Origin: JAOAPY01 sp038237475
Lineage (GTDB): Bacteria > Acidobacteriota > Blastocatellia > Pyrinomonadales > Pyrinomonadaceae
Length of the DNA: 64,000 nucleotides
Assembly: GCA_038237475.1 (NCBI GenBank)
Contig: JBBRYS010000001.1
Location: 310,001-374,000 of the forward strand
Direction of reading: 5' to 3'
The notes beneath the pieces were generated by a model. It did not search any database. It was not told the origin of the DNA and was given only the letters and a program-made list of their open reading frames with translations. A program made the translations under genes and the position numbers. Below are positions 1 through 8,455 of this stretch, piece after piece (the first letter of the stretch is position 1; every line of letters begins with the position of its first letter).

Positions 1-2
1 TC

Positions 3-3000
3 ACGCGCCTGCTGAAACACCTGCCGATTGATACCGGCATGGGCTTTGTTCTGGTCCAGCATCTTGATCCTGTGCATGAAAGTGCTCTCACCAAAATCCT
101 CTCGAGAGCGACGACGATGCTGGTGCGCGAAGTCGTAAACAACACGTGCGTGCAGCCGAATCAGGTCTATATAATTCCGCCAAACACTAGTCTCACGATC
201 GCGGAAAGGATCCTGAAGCTCCAGTCCAGAAAGAGGACCGACCGCCAGCACCGGCCTATCGATCATTTCCTCCAGTCACTGGCCGAAGACCAGCGTGAAG
301 GCGCGATCAGCGTGATTCTGTCAGGCACAGCGTCAGATGGCACAATGGGATGTGAGGTAATTAAGGCCGAGGGTGGAATCACTTTCGCTCAGGACGAATC
401 AGCGAAGTACGACAGTATGCCGCGCAGCGCGGTCGCCGCCGGCTGCATTGATTTTGTTCTCTCGCCGGAAGGAATCGCCAAAGAGCTCGCGCGGATCGCT
501 CGGCATCCATATGTTCGCGCGATTGCAGCCGATAAGCAGATTACCTCTGACGATCTAGCAGAAACCCTTCCCGAATCTCCGAAGCAGCGCAAGGGTAAAA
601 CGGACGCGAAGGGAGATCCACTCAAAAAGATCCTGCTCCTGCTTCGGAATAGCACGGGCGTTGATTTCTCGCTTTACAAACCGCCAACGATCAACCGGCG
701 GATCAGTCGCCGCATGGTGCTGGGCAAAATACAAACCCTGGATGCTTACCGGCGTCATTTAACGAGCGACGCGAACGAGCTCGATGCCTTGTACCGGGAC
801 CTGCTGATTAGCGTGACGGGCTTTTGCCGCAACCCGGAAGCCTTTGAAGCCCTGAAGCGCAAGGTCTTTCCCAAATTTCTGAAGCACAAATCGCCGGACG
901 ATTCCATCCGCGTCTGGGTGATAGGCTGCTCGACGGGGCAGGAAGCCTACTCGATTGCCATGTCTTATCTCGAGCTTGCAGGCAAAGCAGCAAGCAATAT
1001 CCCGCTGCAGATTTTCGCCACGGACCTTAACGATGGTTTACTGGAAAAGGCTCGCTCGGGGCTTTACGGCAAGACCCTCGTGCACGATCTCTCGCCCGAA
1101 AGGCTGCGGCGATTCTTTGTCGCGGAAGACGGTGGCTACCGCATCAGCAAGTCAATCCGTGAGATGTGTGTCTTCGCGCGACAAAACCTCATTACTGATC
1201 CGCCTTTCTCGCGCATGGATCTGATTAGTTGCCGCAACCTGATGATCTATCTCGATCCAGCTTTGCATAAGAAGATCATGCCGACGTTTCATTATGCCCT
1301 CAAGCCCAATGGTTTCCTTTTTCTGGGCGCTTCGGAAACGGTCGGCGCAAACACGGACCTGTTTGCTCCCGTGGACAAAAAGTTCAGGGTCTACTCCAAG
1401 AAACCTGCCGCCGCTCGTCCGCTGAACCTCCCGCTTCCATCGCATCACCGCGGAGGGGACAGACCTATCCCCAGAATACAGTCACCAGCGTCCCACCAAG
1501 GTTCGGAACTTGAGGCGCAGAAAGAGGCCGACCGCATCACGCTCAGTAAGTACGCTCCGGCCGGCGTTCTGATTAATGCGGACCTGGAGGTCTTGCAGTT
1601 TCGCGGCACGACAAGCCCTTACCTTAGGCCCGCGCCGGGCAGGGCCAGCTTCAATGTCCTGAAGATGGCGCGCGAGGGTCTGATGTTGCCGCTGCGCGCG
1701 GCGATCAACAAAGCCAGGAAAGAGAACCAGCGAATCAGAAAAGAGAATGTGCGGATCGATGAGGACGGTCAGACGAAGATTGTGAATATCGAAGTCATCC
1801 CGCTGAAGCATATCAAAGATCGCAGCCTCCTGATTTTGTTCGAGCGGCCGTTCCAGCTTTTAGAAGCGGGCGTTACCCCGAGCACAGACGTGGGCGGGAC
1901 AAGTTCCACCTCTAAACGAAAGAGAGACGCAAAGCGAGAGCGAGACGAAGCACGCGCGATTGCTGAGCTCACCAGCGAGTTGGCGGAAATGCGCGGCTAC
2001 CTGCAAACGGTGCAGGAAGAGCACGAAGCCGCAAACGAGGAGTTGCAAGCTTCTAACGAAGAGGTGCAGTCGGCGAATGAAGAGTTGCAGAGCCTAAACG
2101 AGGAACTGGAAACCTCAAAAGAAGAACTTGAATCCACCAACGAAGAGCTGATCACGGTCAACGAGGAGATGCAGAACCGCAATCAGGGATTAAGCCGCCT
2201 GAACAGCGATTTGAATAACCTACACAGTAGCGTCAACATGGCCATTGTGGTGCTGGGCCGCGATCTGACTATTCGGCGTTTCACACCTAAAGCGGAGAAG
2301 GAGCTTAACTTTCTGTCCACCGATATCGGCCAGCCCATCAGCCGCATCAAGACCAACCTGGATTTCGTCGGACTGGAAGGGATGATTGCCGAAGTCATCG
2401 AAACGGCGGGCGTCCGAGAAAAGGAGGTACAAGACAAAGAAGGTCGTTATTTTTCGTTGCGCGTGCGCCCTTACGTGACCTTGGACGACAAGATTGATGG
2501 CGCCGTGCTCGTGCTTGTGGACATAACTAAGCTGAAGCAGACCGAGCGAGAAATCGCCGCCGCGCGCGCCGAAGCGGAAGGCGCCAACCGCGTCAAGGAT
2601 GAGTTCCTGGCCATGGTCTCCCACGAGCTGCGCACGCCGCTAAATGCCATCACAGGCTGGGTGCAACTTTTGCAGGGCGGCCAGCTTGATCAGACAACCT
2701 CCGAACGAGCCGTTGAAACCATTGCGCGCAACGCCAAGGCGCAAGCGACGATCATCAATTCACTACTCGACACCGCTCGCATCATCAGCGGCAAATTGCA
2801 ACTCGACCAGCAGCCAGTCGATCTGGTGGAAGTCATCAAGGCAGCCATTGAAGTTATGCGTCCCGCGTCTGATGCCAAAAGTATTGAGATACGAACGGCG
2901 CTGAATCCGGCGGTAGGCCCCGTCGCGGGAGATGCAGTGCGCCTGCAACAAGTGATTTGGAACCTGCTCTCTAATGCAATCAAGTTCACTCCAAGAGAAG

Positions 3001-3770
3001 GACATGTCGAAGTCCAACTCGAACGAGCAGGAACTAACATTACAATTGTAGTAAGCGATACCGGACAAGGAATTGATGCGGACTTTCTGCCGCATATATT
3101 CGAACGCTTCCAGCAAGCTGACAGCAGCGAAAAGAGGTTACAGGGCGGCCTCGGCCTCGGGCTTTCAATAGCGCGCCAACTTGTCGATATGCACGGTGGC
3201 GGCATTCAGGCCCAAAGTGAAGGAAGGGATAAAGGAGCCACCTTCACCATTACTCTTCCGATCACGCCGTTTACGGAACCCAAAGCGAATTCCGAGTCGA
3301 AGCCTCAATCCCGCGCTTCCGAAGCGGTGGCTGGAACCACCGAAACCGTAGGCAGAGAACATAGAGCCGACAACGTTCGGTCAGATATCTTAAGCGGGCT
3401 GCGGGTACTAGCGGTTGACGATCAGCCTGATACGCGCGAGTTGATCACCCTCGCCCTTATGCGCTACGGAGCAGAGATGCGGGTTTGCACCTCCGCAAGC
3501 GAGGCGCTCAAAGTCGTCCAGGAATGGAAGCCCGATGTCATCGTGTCTGATATCGGCATGCCTGGCGAAGATGGCTACGAACTAATGGAAAATATTCGAG
3601 CGCTGAAGCCCAAACAAGGCGGCAAAACTCCTGCCGTAGCGCTTACAGGCTATGCTAGCGCCACGGACGAGTCGAAGGCGCTCGCTGCGGGATATCAAGC
3701 ACACCTGCCGAAACCTGTAGCGCTTGCCGAATTGGCCGGGACTATTGCGAGGCTTGCACGGCGTGAGTAA
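3..3770 (+). CDS. CheB/CheR-fusion hybrid histidine kinase (5' end outside window)
   Basis: This is a large cytoplasmic signalling protein. The frame is open from base 3 and reads TRLLKHLPIDTGMGF into the first ATG at 39, so the start and the CheB catalytic serine lie outside the window. Domains in order, numbered from that ATG: a CheB methylesterase domain (about 1-155, with the QHLDP histidine and SGTASDG aspartate), CheR methyltransferase (about 195-460, SAM motif VIGCSTGQEAYS), a long Glu/Asn-rich coiled coil (about 640-725, repeated NEELQS-like units), a PAS region, HisKA (VSHELRTPLN), HATPase (NLLSNAIKFTP, DTGQGID, GLGLGLSIA) and a C-terminal receiver (VDDQPDTREL, phosphoacceptor in VSDIGMPG, lysine in LPKPV). 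Such fusions link methylation-type adaptation to phosphorelay. Its input is unknown and no che genes lie beside it. Confidence 0.95.
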   Translation, partial: TRLLKHLPIDTGMGFVLVQHLDPVHESALTKILSRATTMLVREVVNNTCVQPNQVYIIPPNTSLTIAERILKLQSRKRTDRQHRPIDHFLQSLAEDQREGAISVILSGTASDGTMGCEVIKAEGGITFAQDESAKYDSMPRSAVAAGCIDFVLSPEGIAKELARIARHPYVRAIAADKQITSDDLAETLPESPKQRKGKTDAKGDPLKKILLLLRNSTGVDFSLYKPPTINRRISRRMVLGKIQTLDAYRRHLTSDANELDALYRDLLISVTGFCRNPEAFEALKRKVFPKFLKHKSPDDSIRVWVIGCSTGQEAYSIAMSYLELAGKAASNIPLQIFATDLNDGLLEKARSGLYGKTLVHDLSPERLRRFFVAEDGGYRISKSIREMCVFARQNLITDPPFSRMDLISCRNLMIYLDPALHKKIMPTFHYALKPNGFLFLGASETVGANTDLFAPVDKKFRVYSKKPAAARPLNLPLPSHHRGGDRPIPRIQSPASHQGSELEAQKEADRITLSKYAPAGVLINADLEVLQFRGTTSPYLRPAPGRASFNVLKMAREGLMLPLRAAINKARKENQRIRKENVRIDEDGQTKIVNIEVIPLKHIKDRSLLILFERPFQLLEAGVTPSTDVGGTSSTSKRKRDAKRERDEARAIAELTSELAEMRGYLQTVQEEHEAANEELQASNEEVQSANEELQSLNEELETSKEELESTNEELITVNEEMQNRNQGLSRLNSDLNNLHSSVNMAIVVLGRDLTIRRFTPKAEKELNFLSTDIGQPISRIKTNLDFVGLEGMIAEVIETAGVREKEVQDKEGRYFSLRVRPYVTLDDKIDGAVLVLVDITKLKQTEREIAAARAEAEGANRVKDEFLAMVSHELRTPLNAITGWVQLLQGGQLDQTTSERAVETIARNAKAQATIINSLLDTARIISGKLQLDQQPVDLVEVIKAAIEVMRPASDAKSIEIRTALNPAVGPVAGDAVRLQQVIWNLLSNAIKFTPREGHVEVQLERAGTNITIVVSDTGQGIDADFLPHIFERFQQADSSEKRLQGGLGLGLSIARQLVDMHGGGIQAQSEGRDKGATFTITLPITPFTEPKANSESKPQSRASEAVAGTTETVGREHRADNVRSDILSGLRVLAVDDQPDTRELITLALMRYGAEMRVCTSASEALKVVQEWKPDVIVSDIGMPGEDGYELMENIRALKPKQGGKTPAVALTGYASATDESKALAAGYQAHLPKPVALAELAGTIARLARRE

Positions 3771-3939
3771 GATTCGCTGCGACTGATCCCTTTCGCTCGA
3801 AGATCCCACCCATCCTCATAGAGCTGTGTGAGTATCATCTCAAATAGATGAGTGCGTAAATAATCAGAAGTGAGTTGCAAGCGGAAACTCCAGCGGCGGT
3901 CATCTTGTCGCGGCGACCGTCCGTGCGTAAACTAAATTC

Positions 3940-4046
3940 ATGATGAATTCCATAGTGCATTGGCTGTCAGGAGGGATTGAAGCAGTAGGCATTTCGATTA
4001 TCGTCGGAGGCGCTCTAATCGCACTGCACGTCGGTGACTTAACGCT
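3940..4046 (+). pseudogene. N-terminal fragment of a DUF1622-like membrane protein
   Basis: The first ~35 codons from the ATG at 3940 encode one hydrophobic helix (GIEAVGISIIVGGALIAL) resembling the start of DUF1622 small membrane proteins. From about 4047 the same frame stops making family sense and a different coding signal appears in another frame. The fragment therefore looks truncated by insertion or deletion of unrelated DNA. Family assignment rests on a short stretch only. Confidence 0.35.
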
Positions 4047-4416
4047 CTTGCACTGGATGACAACGATTACCCGAAGCAGCTTTGGTCATTTGTTTTTCGC
4101 GGAGCGCAGTTCTCGAAGTTTGGTCCCGAAGGCTACGCATTGGCTCATCTGGCTGACCACAAGGATCATGGCAATCGTTTTGAACAAGAATTCGAGGTTG
4201 ACGGAAACCAGTGAGGACGTTCGACCGCTATTCGGACTCTACACGTGCCCTTCAAACACCGTGTACATCCCGCTTAGCTTGATCAAACCCACTGACTTTG
4301 TCGGGACTATCCGTGCTCTCTTGATCCGCCGAGCTCAACAGCTTTACGGCGAGTTCTGCAACATACTGCCGCCCTTCCTGCGCATTCCTACAACCGTCCA
4401 AGTGGGATGTCAGTGA
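4047..4416 (+). pseudogene. Frameshifted remnant of an unrecognised accessory gene
   Basis: Two frames together give protein-like sequence. The frame starting at 4047 reads DDNDYPKQLWSFVFRGAQF and then GYALAHLADHKDHGNRFE, ending in a TGA at 4212-4214. Just after it, the neighbouring frame continues with PLFGLYTCPSNTVYIP and ends FLRIPTTVQVGCQ with a TGA at 4414-4416. The simplest reading is one ancestral gene broken by a frameshift near 4150-4215 and missing its 5' end. I cannot name the family with confidence. The fragment sits directly before a helicase remnant, so this is a decayed accessory patch. Confidence 0.45.
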
Positions 4417-5208
4417 GTTCAGATGGGCCCGCAAAACTTGAAGGCCACGTTGAGAATCTCTTCCTGCTAAGCGGTGGCGCCGGAAAGAAATCGCTCGACG
4501 AGTTGTTCCAAAAGCGCTGTGTCGGAGGCAGCGCCACGAGTCATTCTCGCTACGGGACGTTACATTGGAGAAGGCTTTGATGACGCCCGGCTAGACACGT
4601 TGTTCCTCGCTATGCCTATCTCGTGGCGCGGAACTTTGCAGCAATACGTCGGGCGCCTGCACCGGCTTCATGAGAACAAACGCGTCGTTCGAGTGTATGA
4701 CTATATCGATACTTCGGTGCCAGTGCTGAGTCTCATGTTCGAACGGCGCGTAAGGGCATACGAAGCTGTCGGCTACACTGTGACGCGGCCGTCTGGTGAC
4801 CAAGAGGCTCAGGCGGATCTGAGGTTCGCCACTGTCGAACGAATCGCAGTTCAGGCGGCAATCGCTTTTGAAGAAGCGCGGGGCTGCAAGGTCGAAAGCG
4901 TCGAGAGCGACACGCGTGGCTTTGACTTGATCTCTCGCGGGGCGATCTCCGATATTTCACGAGAACAGATCGAGACTAGGTTCATCGAGGTAAAAGGCCG
5001 AGCTGCGGTTGGCGAGATCGCATTGACTGCTAACGAATACAAGACAGCTCAGCGCTGTGGCGAAGACTACTGGCTGTATGTTGTGTTCAACTGCGCTTCC
5101 CAACCTGAGGTGACGACCATTCAGAACCCTTCCCGTTTCGAATGGGAACCGTTGTCAAAGATTGATTGCTACCGCATCGGAGCCGATACCATATTAAAGG
5201 ATCACTAA
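4417..5208 (+). pseudogene. C-terminal remnant of a DEAD/DEAH-type helicase with DUF3883 domain
   Basis: The frame from the ATG at 4474 contains the end of a superfamily 2 helicase core (VILATGRYIGEGFDD, then QQYVGRLHRLH, the motif VI region) followed by a DUF3883-like domain (about residues 130-220: GFDLISRG, RFIEVKGRA, ALTANEYKTA, YWLYVV). In another frame, bases 4417-4530 encode VENLFLLSGGAGKK, which belongs just upstream in such helicases. The gene thus lacks its entire N-terminal ATPase half and carries at least one frameshift. The residual product would have no Walker A motif. Helicases with DUF3883 are common in defence islands and mobile DNA; that role here is inference. Confidence 0.7.
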
Positions 5209-5325
5209 ACCGGCAACATCCTCGTCATGCTCCCTGAGTTAACTTCTGACACATGAGACAGGCATCACATTCTGACACGTCGAACTCCGGCGAGTAACGC
5301 ACGCACACGAAAAGGCCTTGCACTT

Positions 5326-5376
5326 ATGTTCAGTATTCTGTACGTTATATTTTGTAGTGTAGGAGATACTGAACAT
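5326..5376. promoter_or_regulatory. Putative HipB operator: perfect 11-bp inverted repeat
   Basis: ATGTTCAGTAT at 5326-5336 is repeated exactly inverted as ATACTGAACAT at 5366-5376, with centres 40 bp apart. The right arm lies between the Shine-Dalgarno-like AGGAG (5361-5365) and the hipB ATG at 5378, and AT-rich TTATATTTTG lies between the arms. This fits autoregulation by the HTH antitoxin, as known for hipBA operons, although the E. coli operator sequence is different. Confidence 0.7.
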
Positions 5377-5377
5377 T

Positions 5378-5704
5378 ATGCGATCTCAATCGTCAAAATC
5401 CCTCCCTTCACGTGTCAGCCGTGCCCTAAAGAAATTGGGCTCTGATTTGGCGGACGCCCGAAAGCGCCGGCGCATATCAACGCAGACGATGGCCCATCGG
5501 GCGATGATTAGCCGAACGACGCTGGTAAAGGTTGAAAATGGCGACCCCGGCGTCTCCATTGGGATATTTGCTACCGTGCTGTTCGTCTTGGGCATGACAG
5601 ACAGACTGGCCGATATTGCTGATGCGTCACACGATCGGACGGGGCTTGATTTGGAAAGCGAAAATCTTCCGAAGAGGATCTCTTCGTCGAGGAAACCGAG
5701 ATGA
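5378..5704 (+). CDS. hipB: HipB-like antitoxin (XRE-family HTH)
   Basis: A 108-residue protein with a single helix-turn-helix domain (about residues 17-75; DARKRRRISTQTMAHRAM then SRTTLVKVENG is the recognition segment). It is followed by a hydrophilic tail rich in Ser, Arg and Lys. It overlaps the downstream hipA start by four bases (ATGA at 5701-5704), which implies translational coupling. By family it should neutralise HipA and repress the operon, probably through the inverted repeat at 5326-5376. The start is supported by AGGAG 12 bases upstream. Confidence 0.85.
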   Translation: MRSQSSKSLPSRVSRALKKLGSDLADARKRRRISTQTMAHRAMISRTTLVKVENGDPGVSIGIFATVLFVLGMTDRLADIADASHDRTGLDLESENLPKRISSSRKPR

Positions 5705-6972
5705 ATCGCGAAACCGAAGTGTTCATTGAGCTCGACGGCGACTCTTTTCTCGTCGGTCGTCTATGGTCGCGTTCGACCAAAGGACGCGAGAGTGCGTCGT
5801 TTGAATACGACAAAAGTTGGATGGCGTCGAAGTCACGATTTCCGCTCGAACCTCTCTTGACGATGGACACCGGTACGCACCACACGCAGTCAGGCAGGCC
5901 GCTATTTGGAGCGATTGGAGATTCCGCGCCAGATCGATGGGGACGCGCACTCATGCGCCGGTTTGAGCGCAAGTCTGCGGAACGAGAAGCCAGGACCCCG
6001 AGAACGCTTTTGGAGATAGACTACCTTCTGTTAGTGGATGATCGCATTAGGCAAGGTGCTCTCCGCTTTAGAGAAGCAAACACGGCTGAGTTTCTTGCCC
6101 ATACGCAACCCGCAATCCCGCCCCTCGTTGATCTTCCAAAACTCCTTTCGGCGTCAGATCATGTTCTCAACGATACGGACACCGATGACGACTTGCGGCT
6201 GCTCCTGGCTCCTGGTTCATCACTCGGCGGTGCGAGACCGAAGGCTGCGATTCTAGATTCGGACGGCAGCCTGGCCATTGCTAAGTTCCCCGCGAACGGG
6301 GATGAGTACCAAATCGAATTATGGAGCTGCGTTGCCCTTGAATTAGCACGCAAGGCCGGCATCAAAGTTCCTCGGCACAGAGTGACAACAGTCGATGATC
6401 ATCAGATCTTGCTGGTCACACGTTTTGATCGAGATGGTGTCAAACGAATTCCCTTCTTGTCGGCGATGAGCATGATCGGCGCCGCCGACAACGAAACTCA
6501 TAGTTACCTCGAACTCGTCGACGCCATTCGTCAACACGGCGCGGACGTTCGTCAAGACCTCCGAGAGTTGTGGCGGAGGATTTTGTTTACGGTGCTGGTT
6601 TCCAATGTCGACGACCATCTAAGGAATCACGGATTTCTGTACGATACTTCAAAGCGTGGTTGGCGCCTTTCTCCCGCGTACGATCTGAACCCGGTGCCCG
6701 TGGACGTAAAGCCACGAATCCTTTCAATGATGATTGATGAGAATGATAATTCGGCTTCCTTTGATCTGGTTCTTAAGATTGGAGATTACTTTGGCCTAGA
6801 AAATGATGAAATAAAGACGATCGCACGAGAAGTTGCCGGAGCCGTTTTGACTTGGCGTGACGAAGCTAAGCGATTAGGGATTTCGAGCGAACAGATTAGT
6901 CGAATGGAGACGGCGTTCGAGCATGACGAACTGAAGGGTGCTCAGGAATACGGCAGTCAAGGAACAGATTGA
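5701..6972 (+). CDS. hipA: HipA-type serine/threonine kinase toxin
   Basis: A full-length (423 aa) HipA-fold kinase. The N-terminal couple region is about 1-120. It is followed by the ATP-loop motif GSSLGGARPKA (about 172-182), the catalytic segment SNVDDHLRNHG (about 301-311) with the catalytic Asp and the metal-binding Asn, and the metal-binding segment SPAYDLNPV (about 325). All key residues are present, so it is probably active. Well-studied HipA proteins phosphorylate aminoacyl-tRNA synthetases and cause growth arrest or persistence; the substrate here is unknown. It is coupled to hipB by an ATGA overlap. It is the only intact unit in a patch of broken accessory genes, consistent with toxin-antitoxin retention. 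Confidence 0.9.
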   Translation: MNRETEVFIELDGDSFLVGRLWSRSTKGRESASFEYDKSWMASKSRFPLEPLLTMDTGTHHTQSGRPLFGAIGDSAPDRWGRALMRRFERKSAEREARTPRTLLEIDYLLLVDDRIRQGALRFREANTAEFLAHTQPAIPPLVDLPKLLSASDHVLNDTDTDDDLRLLLAPGSSLGGARPKAAILDSDGSLAIAKFPANGDEYQIELWSCVALELARKAGIKVPRHRVTTVDDHQILLVTRFDRDGVKRIPFLSAMSMIGAADNETHSYLELVDAIRQHGADVRQDLRELWRRILFTVLVSNVDDHLRNHGFLYDTSKRGWRLSPAYDLNPVPVDVKPRILSMMIDENDNSASFDLVLKIGDYFGLENDEIKTIAREVAGAVLTWRDEAKRLGISSEQISRMETAFEHDELKGAQEYGSQGTD

Positions 6973-7013
6973 TTGCTGGTGGCCCAAGTGTTCAGGTATA
7001 TAATTCTGGGACA

Positions 7014-7261
7014 ATGCTGGAAGTTGAGCCGGAAGTAGCTTCAAAAATCCAGGCACGAGCCCGAGAGCGCGGCGTTTCAGTAGCCGTCTACTTGCGGGAA
7101 TTAGTCGCTGAGTCGTCAAGAGAATCAGTGTACAGAAATAATCTTACCGCGCAGGAGAGAGTTCGTTTGTTGCGAGAGTGGGCGGCAAACCACATGTGAA
7201 TACACCGCATCTTTCTGACGACTCCATTAGCCGCGAGAGCATCTACGGGGAGCGTGGCTAG
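7014..7261 (+). pseudogene. Frameshifted antitoxin of a toxin-antitoxin pair (toxin missing)
   Basis: The ATG at 7014 opens a 61-codon frame (MLEVEPEVASKIQARARERG, then a helix-rich VYLRELVAES region and EWAANH) ending in TGA at 7197-7199. The C-terminal part typical of this antitoxin type continues in a different frame from 7196: NTPHLSDDSISRESIYGERG, stop at 7259-7261. A one- or two-base indel near 7195 therefore splits the gene. In the family the partner toxin (often PIN-domain) normally follows at once, but here the integration-junction repeat begins at 7283 and no toxin frame is visible. The family assignment is by motif memory and is moderate. Confidence 0.55.
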
Positions 7262-7282
7262 TGTCTCTGAATTCTGAATCTC

Positions 7283-7471
7283 AAGTGGCCAATACGTGGC
7301 CAAAAAAAACAGGAAGCTACTGGTAAGCGACGGTAAGAAATGGGAAAGAACAGGAAAATCGCGATTTTTCTTCGGTGGCTGCAACTTTTGAAAAGGCAAT
7401 AACTTAGCGTTTTGCCGCAATCCTAATTCGCAATGCGGAGGCCCGGGGTTCGAATCCCCGCTGCTCCACCA
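7283..7471 (+). repeat. Direct repeat R1: integration-junction-like sequence ending in a tRNA 3' half
   Basis: This ~189-bp segment begins AAGTGGCCAATACGTGGCC and ends GCTGCTCCACCA. It matches the segment at 23262-23449 in the same orientation along its whole length. Shared blocks include the TGGCCA pair, a GGTGGCTGCAACTTT block and TAATTCGCAATGCGGAGGCC. Such a layout, an element end followed by the 3' half of a tRNA gene, is what tyrosine-integrase elements leave at tRNA genes. No integrase gene was found next to either copy. Confidence 0.7.
7422..7471 (+). other. 3' half of a tRNA gene (tRNA-Ala-CGC-like fragment)
   Basis: The sequence contains an anticodon-loop-like TTCGCAA, a variable loop, an intact T arm (CGGGG TTCGAAT CCCCG) and a 3' acceptor strand CTGCTCC followed by A and CCA. 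If TTCGCAA is the anticodon loop, the anticodon is CGC (Ala), and a U at position 70 is compatible with Ala. No D arm or 5' acceptor strand precedes it, and the anticodon stem is mismatched, so it is a fragment and not a functional tRNA. Confidence 0.65.
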
Positions 7472-7528
7472 ATAACACTCAATCCTTCAAACACTTATAC
7501 TCGCCAGTTCTTAAGACCTGATTTTCCC

Positions 7529-7757
7529 AACTGGCCAATACGTGGCCGGAAAAAAGATTCCGCGCGTGTCCCAGGTGCGCCCTGAATCTTGAGGCGGGGG
7601 CAGACTGATTTTTGGAAGTCTTTAGCGACTGTCTCTCGCCTTTGCCTCTAGCAGTGGGTGGCAGCCTCGTCGGTCTGTTAAGTTCGGCTACGGGCCTGTA
7701 CTTCTCGGTGTGAGCTGGCAGAGCTCGGGCTCGCGCCCGCGCTTCCCACCACAATCG
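7529..7757 (+). other. Possible third, more degraded junction copy
   Basis: A second AACTGGCCAATACGTGGCC block starts at 7529, 57 bp after R1. About 200 bp later there is a degenerate tRNA-end-like stretch (CGGGCTCGCGCCCGCGCTTCCCACCAC, written here as its ends CGGGCTCGCGCCCG and TTCCCACCAC, near 7730-7755). The spacing resembles R1, so this could be an older junction. No gene is seen between 7262 and 7799. Confidence 0.35.
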
Positions 7758-7799
7758 CGCTCTTCACCAATAGAAGCTAGAGTCAGATTTGCGCCCGGA

Positions 7800-8381
7800 T
7801 TACTTGAGCGCGGTAAGCGCGGCACGTATCTCATCATTGGCCGGACGCTCGCGGTAATTCGATTCCAGCTTTGCCCAAGTCACCTTTCCAGTCTTATCGA
7901 TCACATAAACCGCCGGATGCGGGATACCGTCAAACTTCTGCCCATCGTAAGCTGGGTCGCGCAAGCCGTAAATGTCAATGGTCTTATGATCAGGATCGGA
8001 GAGGATCGGGAAGTTAACTTCGCCTTTACCGTCCGAGGCGATCTTCTTAGCAAAGTCCTTGCTAACATCCGGAGGGTCTACGCTGATCGCGTAGAGCTTC
8101 ACATCTTCGTCTTTCTTCAAAAGCGAGCGTAGTTCGGCTAACTGCCGAGCACAGAATGGTCACCAGTACCCTCGATAAAACACCAGCACGACCGGACTCT
8201 TTTTGCGCGCAGCGGAAAGAGTGATCTTATGCCCGCTCTGATCCTCAAGCTTGAAGTCGGGGGCCATGTCTCCCACAGCTACGGGTGTGCTGCGCTCTGG
8301 CGCGGTGGCCGATTGTAAATTAGCAGCCATGGTTACCGAGAGTAGAACCACTGTTTGAAAGAATGCTGTGAACAGCTTCAC
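7800..8381 (-). CDS. Exported AhpC/TSA-like peroxiredoxin with selenocysteine
   Basis: The gene encodes 193 residues if the in-frame TGA at 8162-8160 is read as Sec. The N-terminus is a signal-peptide-like stretch (KLFTAFFQTVVLLSVTMAA), then AVGDMAPDFKLEDQSG, then the peroxiredoxin active site YRGYW-U-PFC, where U replaces the peroxidatic cysteine, then ILSDPDHKTIDIYGL and HPAVYVIDKTGKV. The frame stays open and family-like on both sides of the TGA, and the paralogue at 45676-46257 has TGA at the same place. A hairpin follows (8134-8148). The GTG start at 8381 has AGGAGG 8-9 bases upstream. It lies 74 bp downstream of the sigma/anti-sigma pair, suggesting control by that sigma factor. Expected role: peroxide reduction outside the cytoplasm. 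Confidence 0.9.
8134..8148 (-). promoter_or_regulatory. Putative SECIS hairpin of the Sec peroxiredoxin
   Basis: On the minus strand, TCGGC-AGTTA-GCCGA forms a 5-bp stem with a 5-nt loop, beginning 14 nt after the first base of the TGA at 8162. This is the place where bacterial SECIS elements lie. The same hairpin is present after the TGA of the paralogue, though the encoded residues are conserved too. Confidence 0.55.
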
Positions 8382-8455
8382 GACGGTTGCCTCCTATTAT
8401 CTCGCGTTCGATCAGTTTAGCCGCGATAGCCGCGACAAGCGCGGCCCATCTATTT

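Noticed and set aside
7422..7471. Functional tRNA gene
   Set aside because: Only the 3' half is present; no D arm or 5' acceptor strand can be drawn from the upstream bases and the anticodon stem is mismatched.
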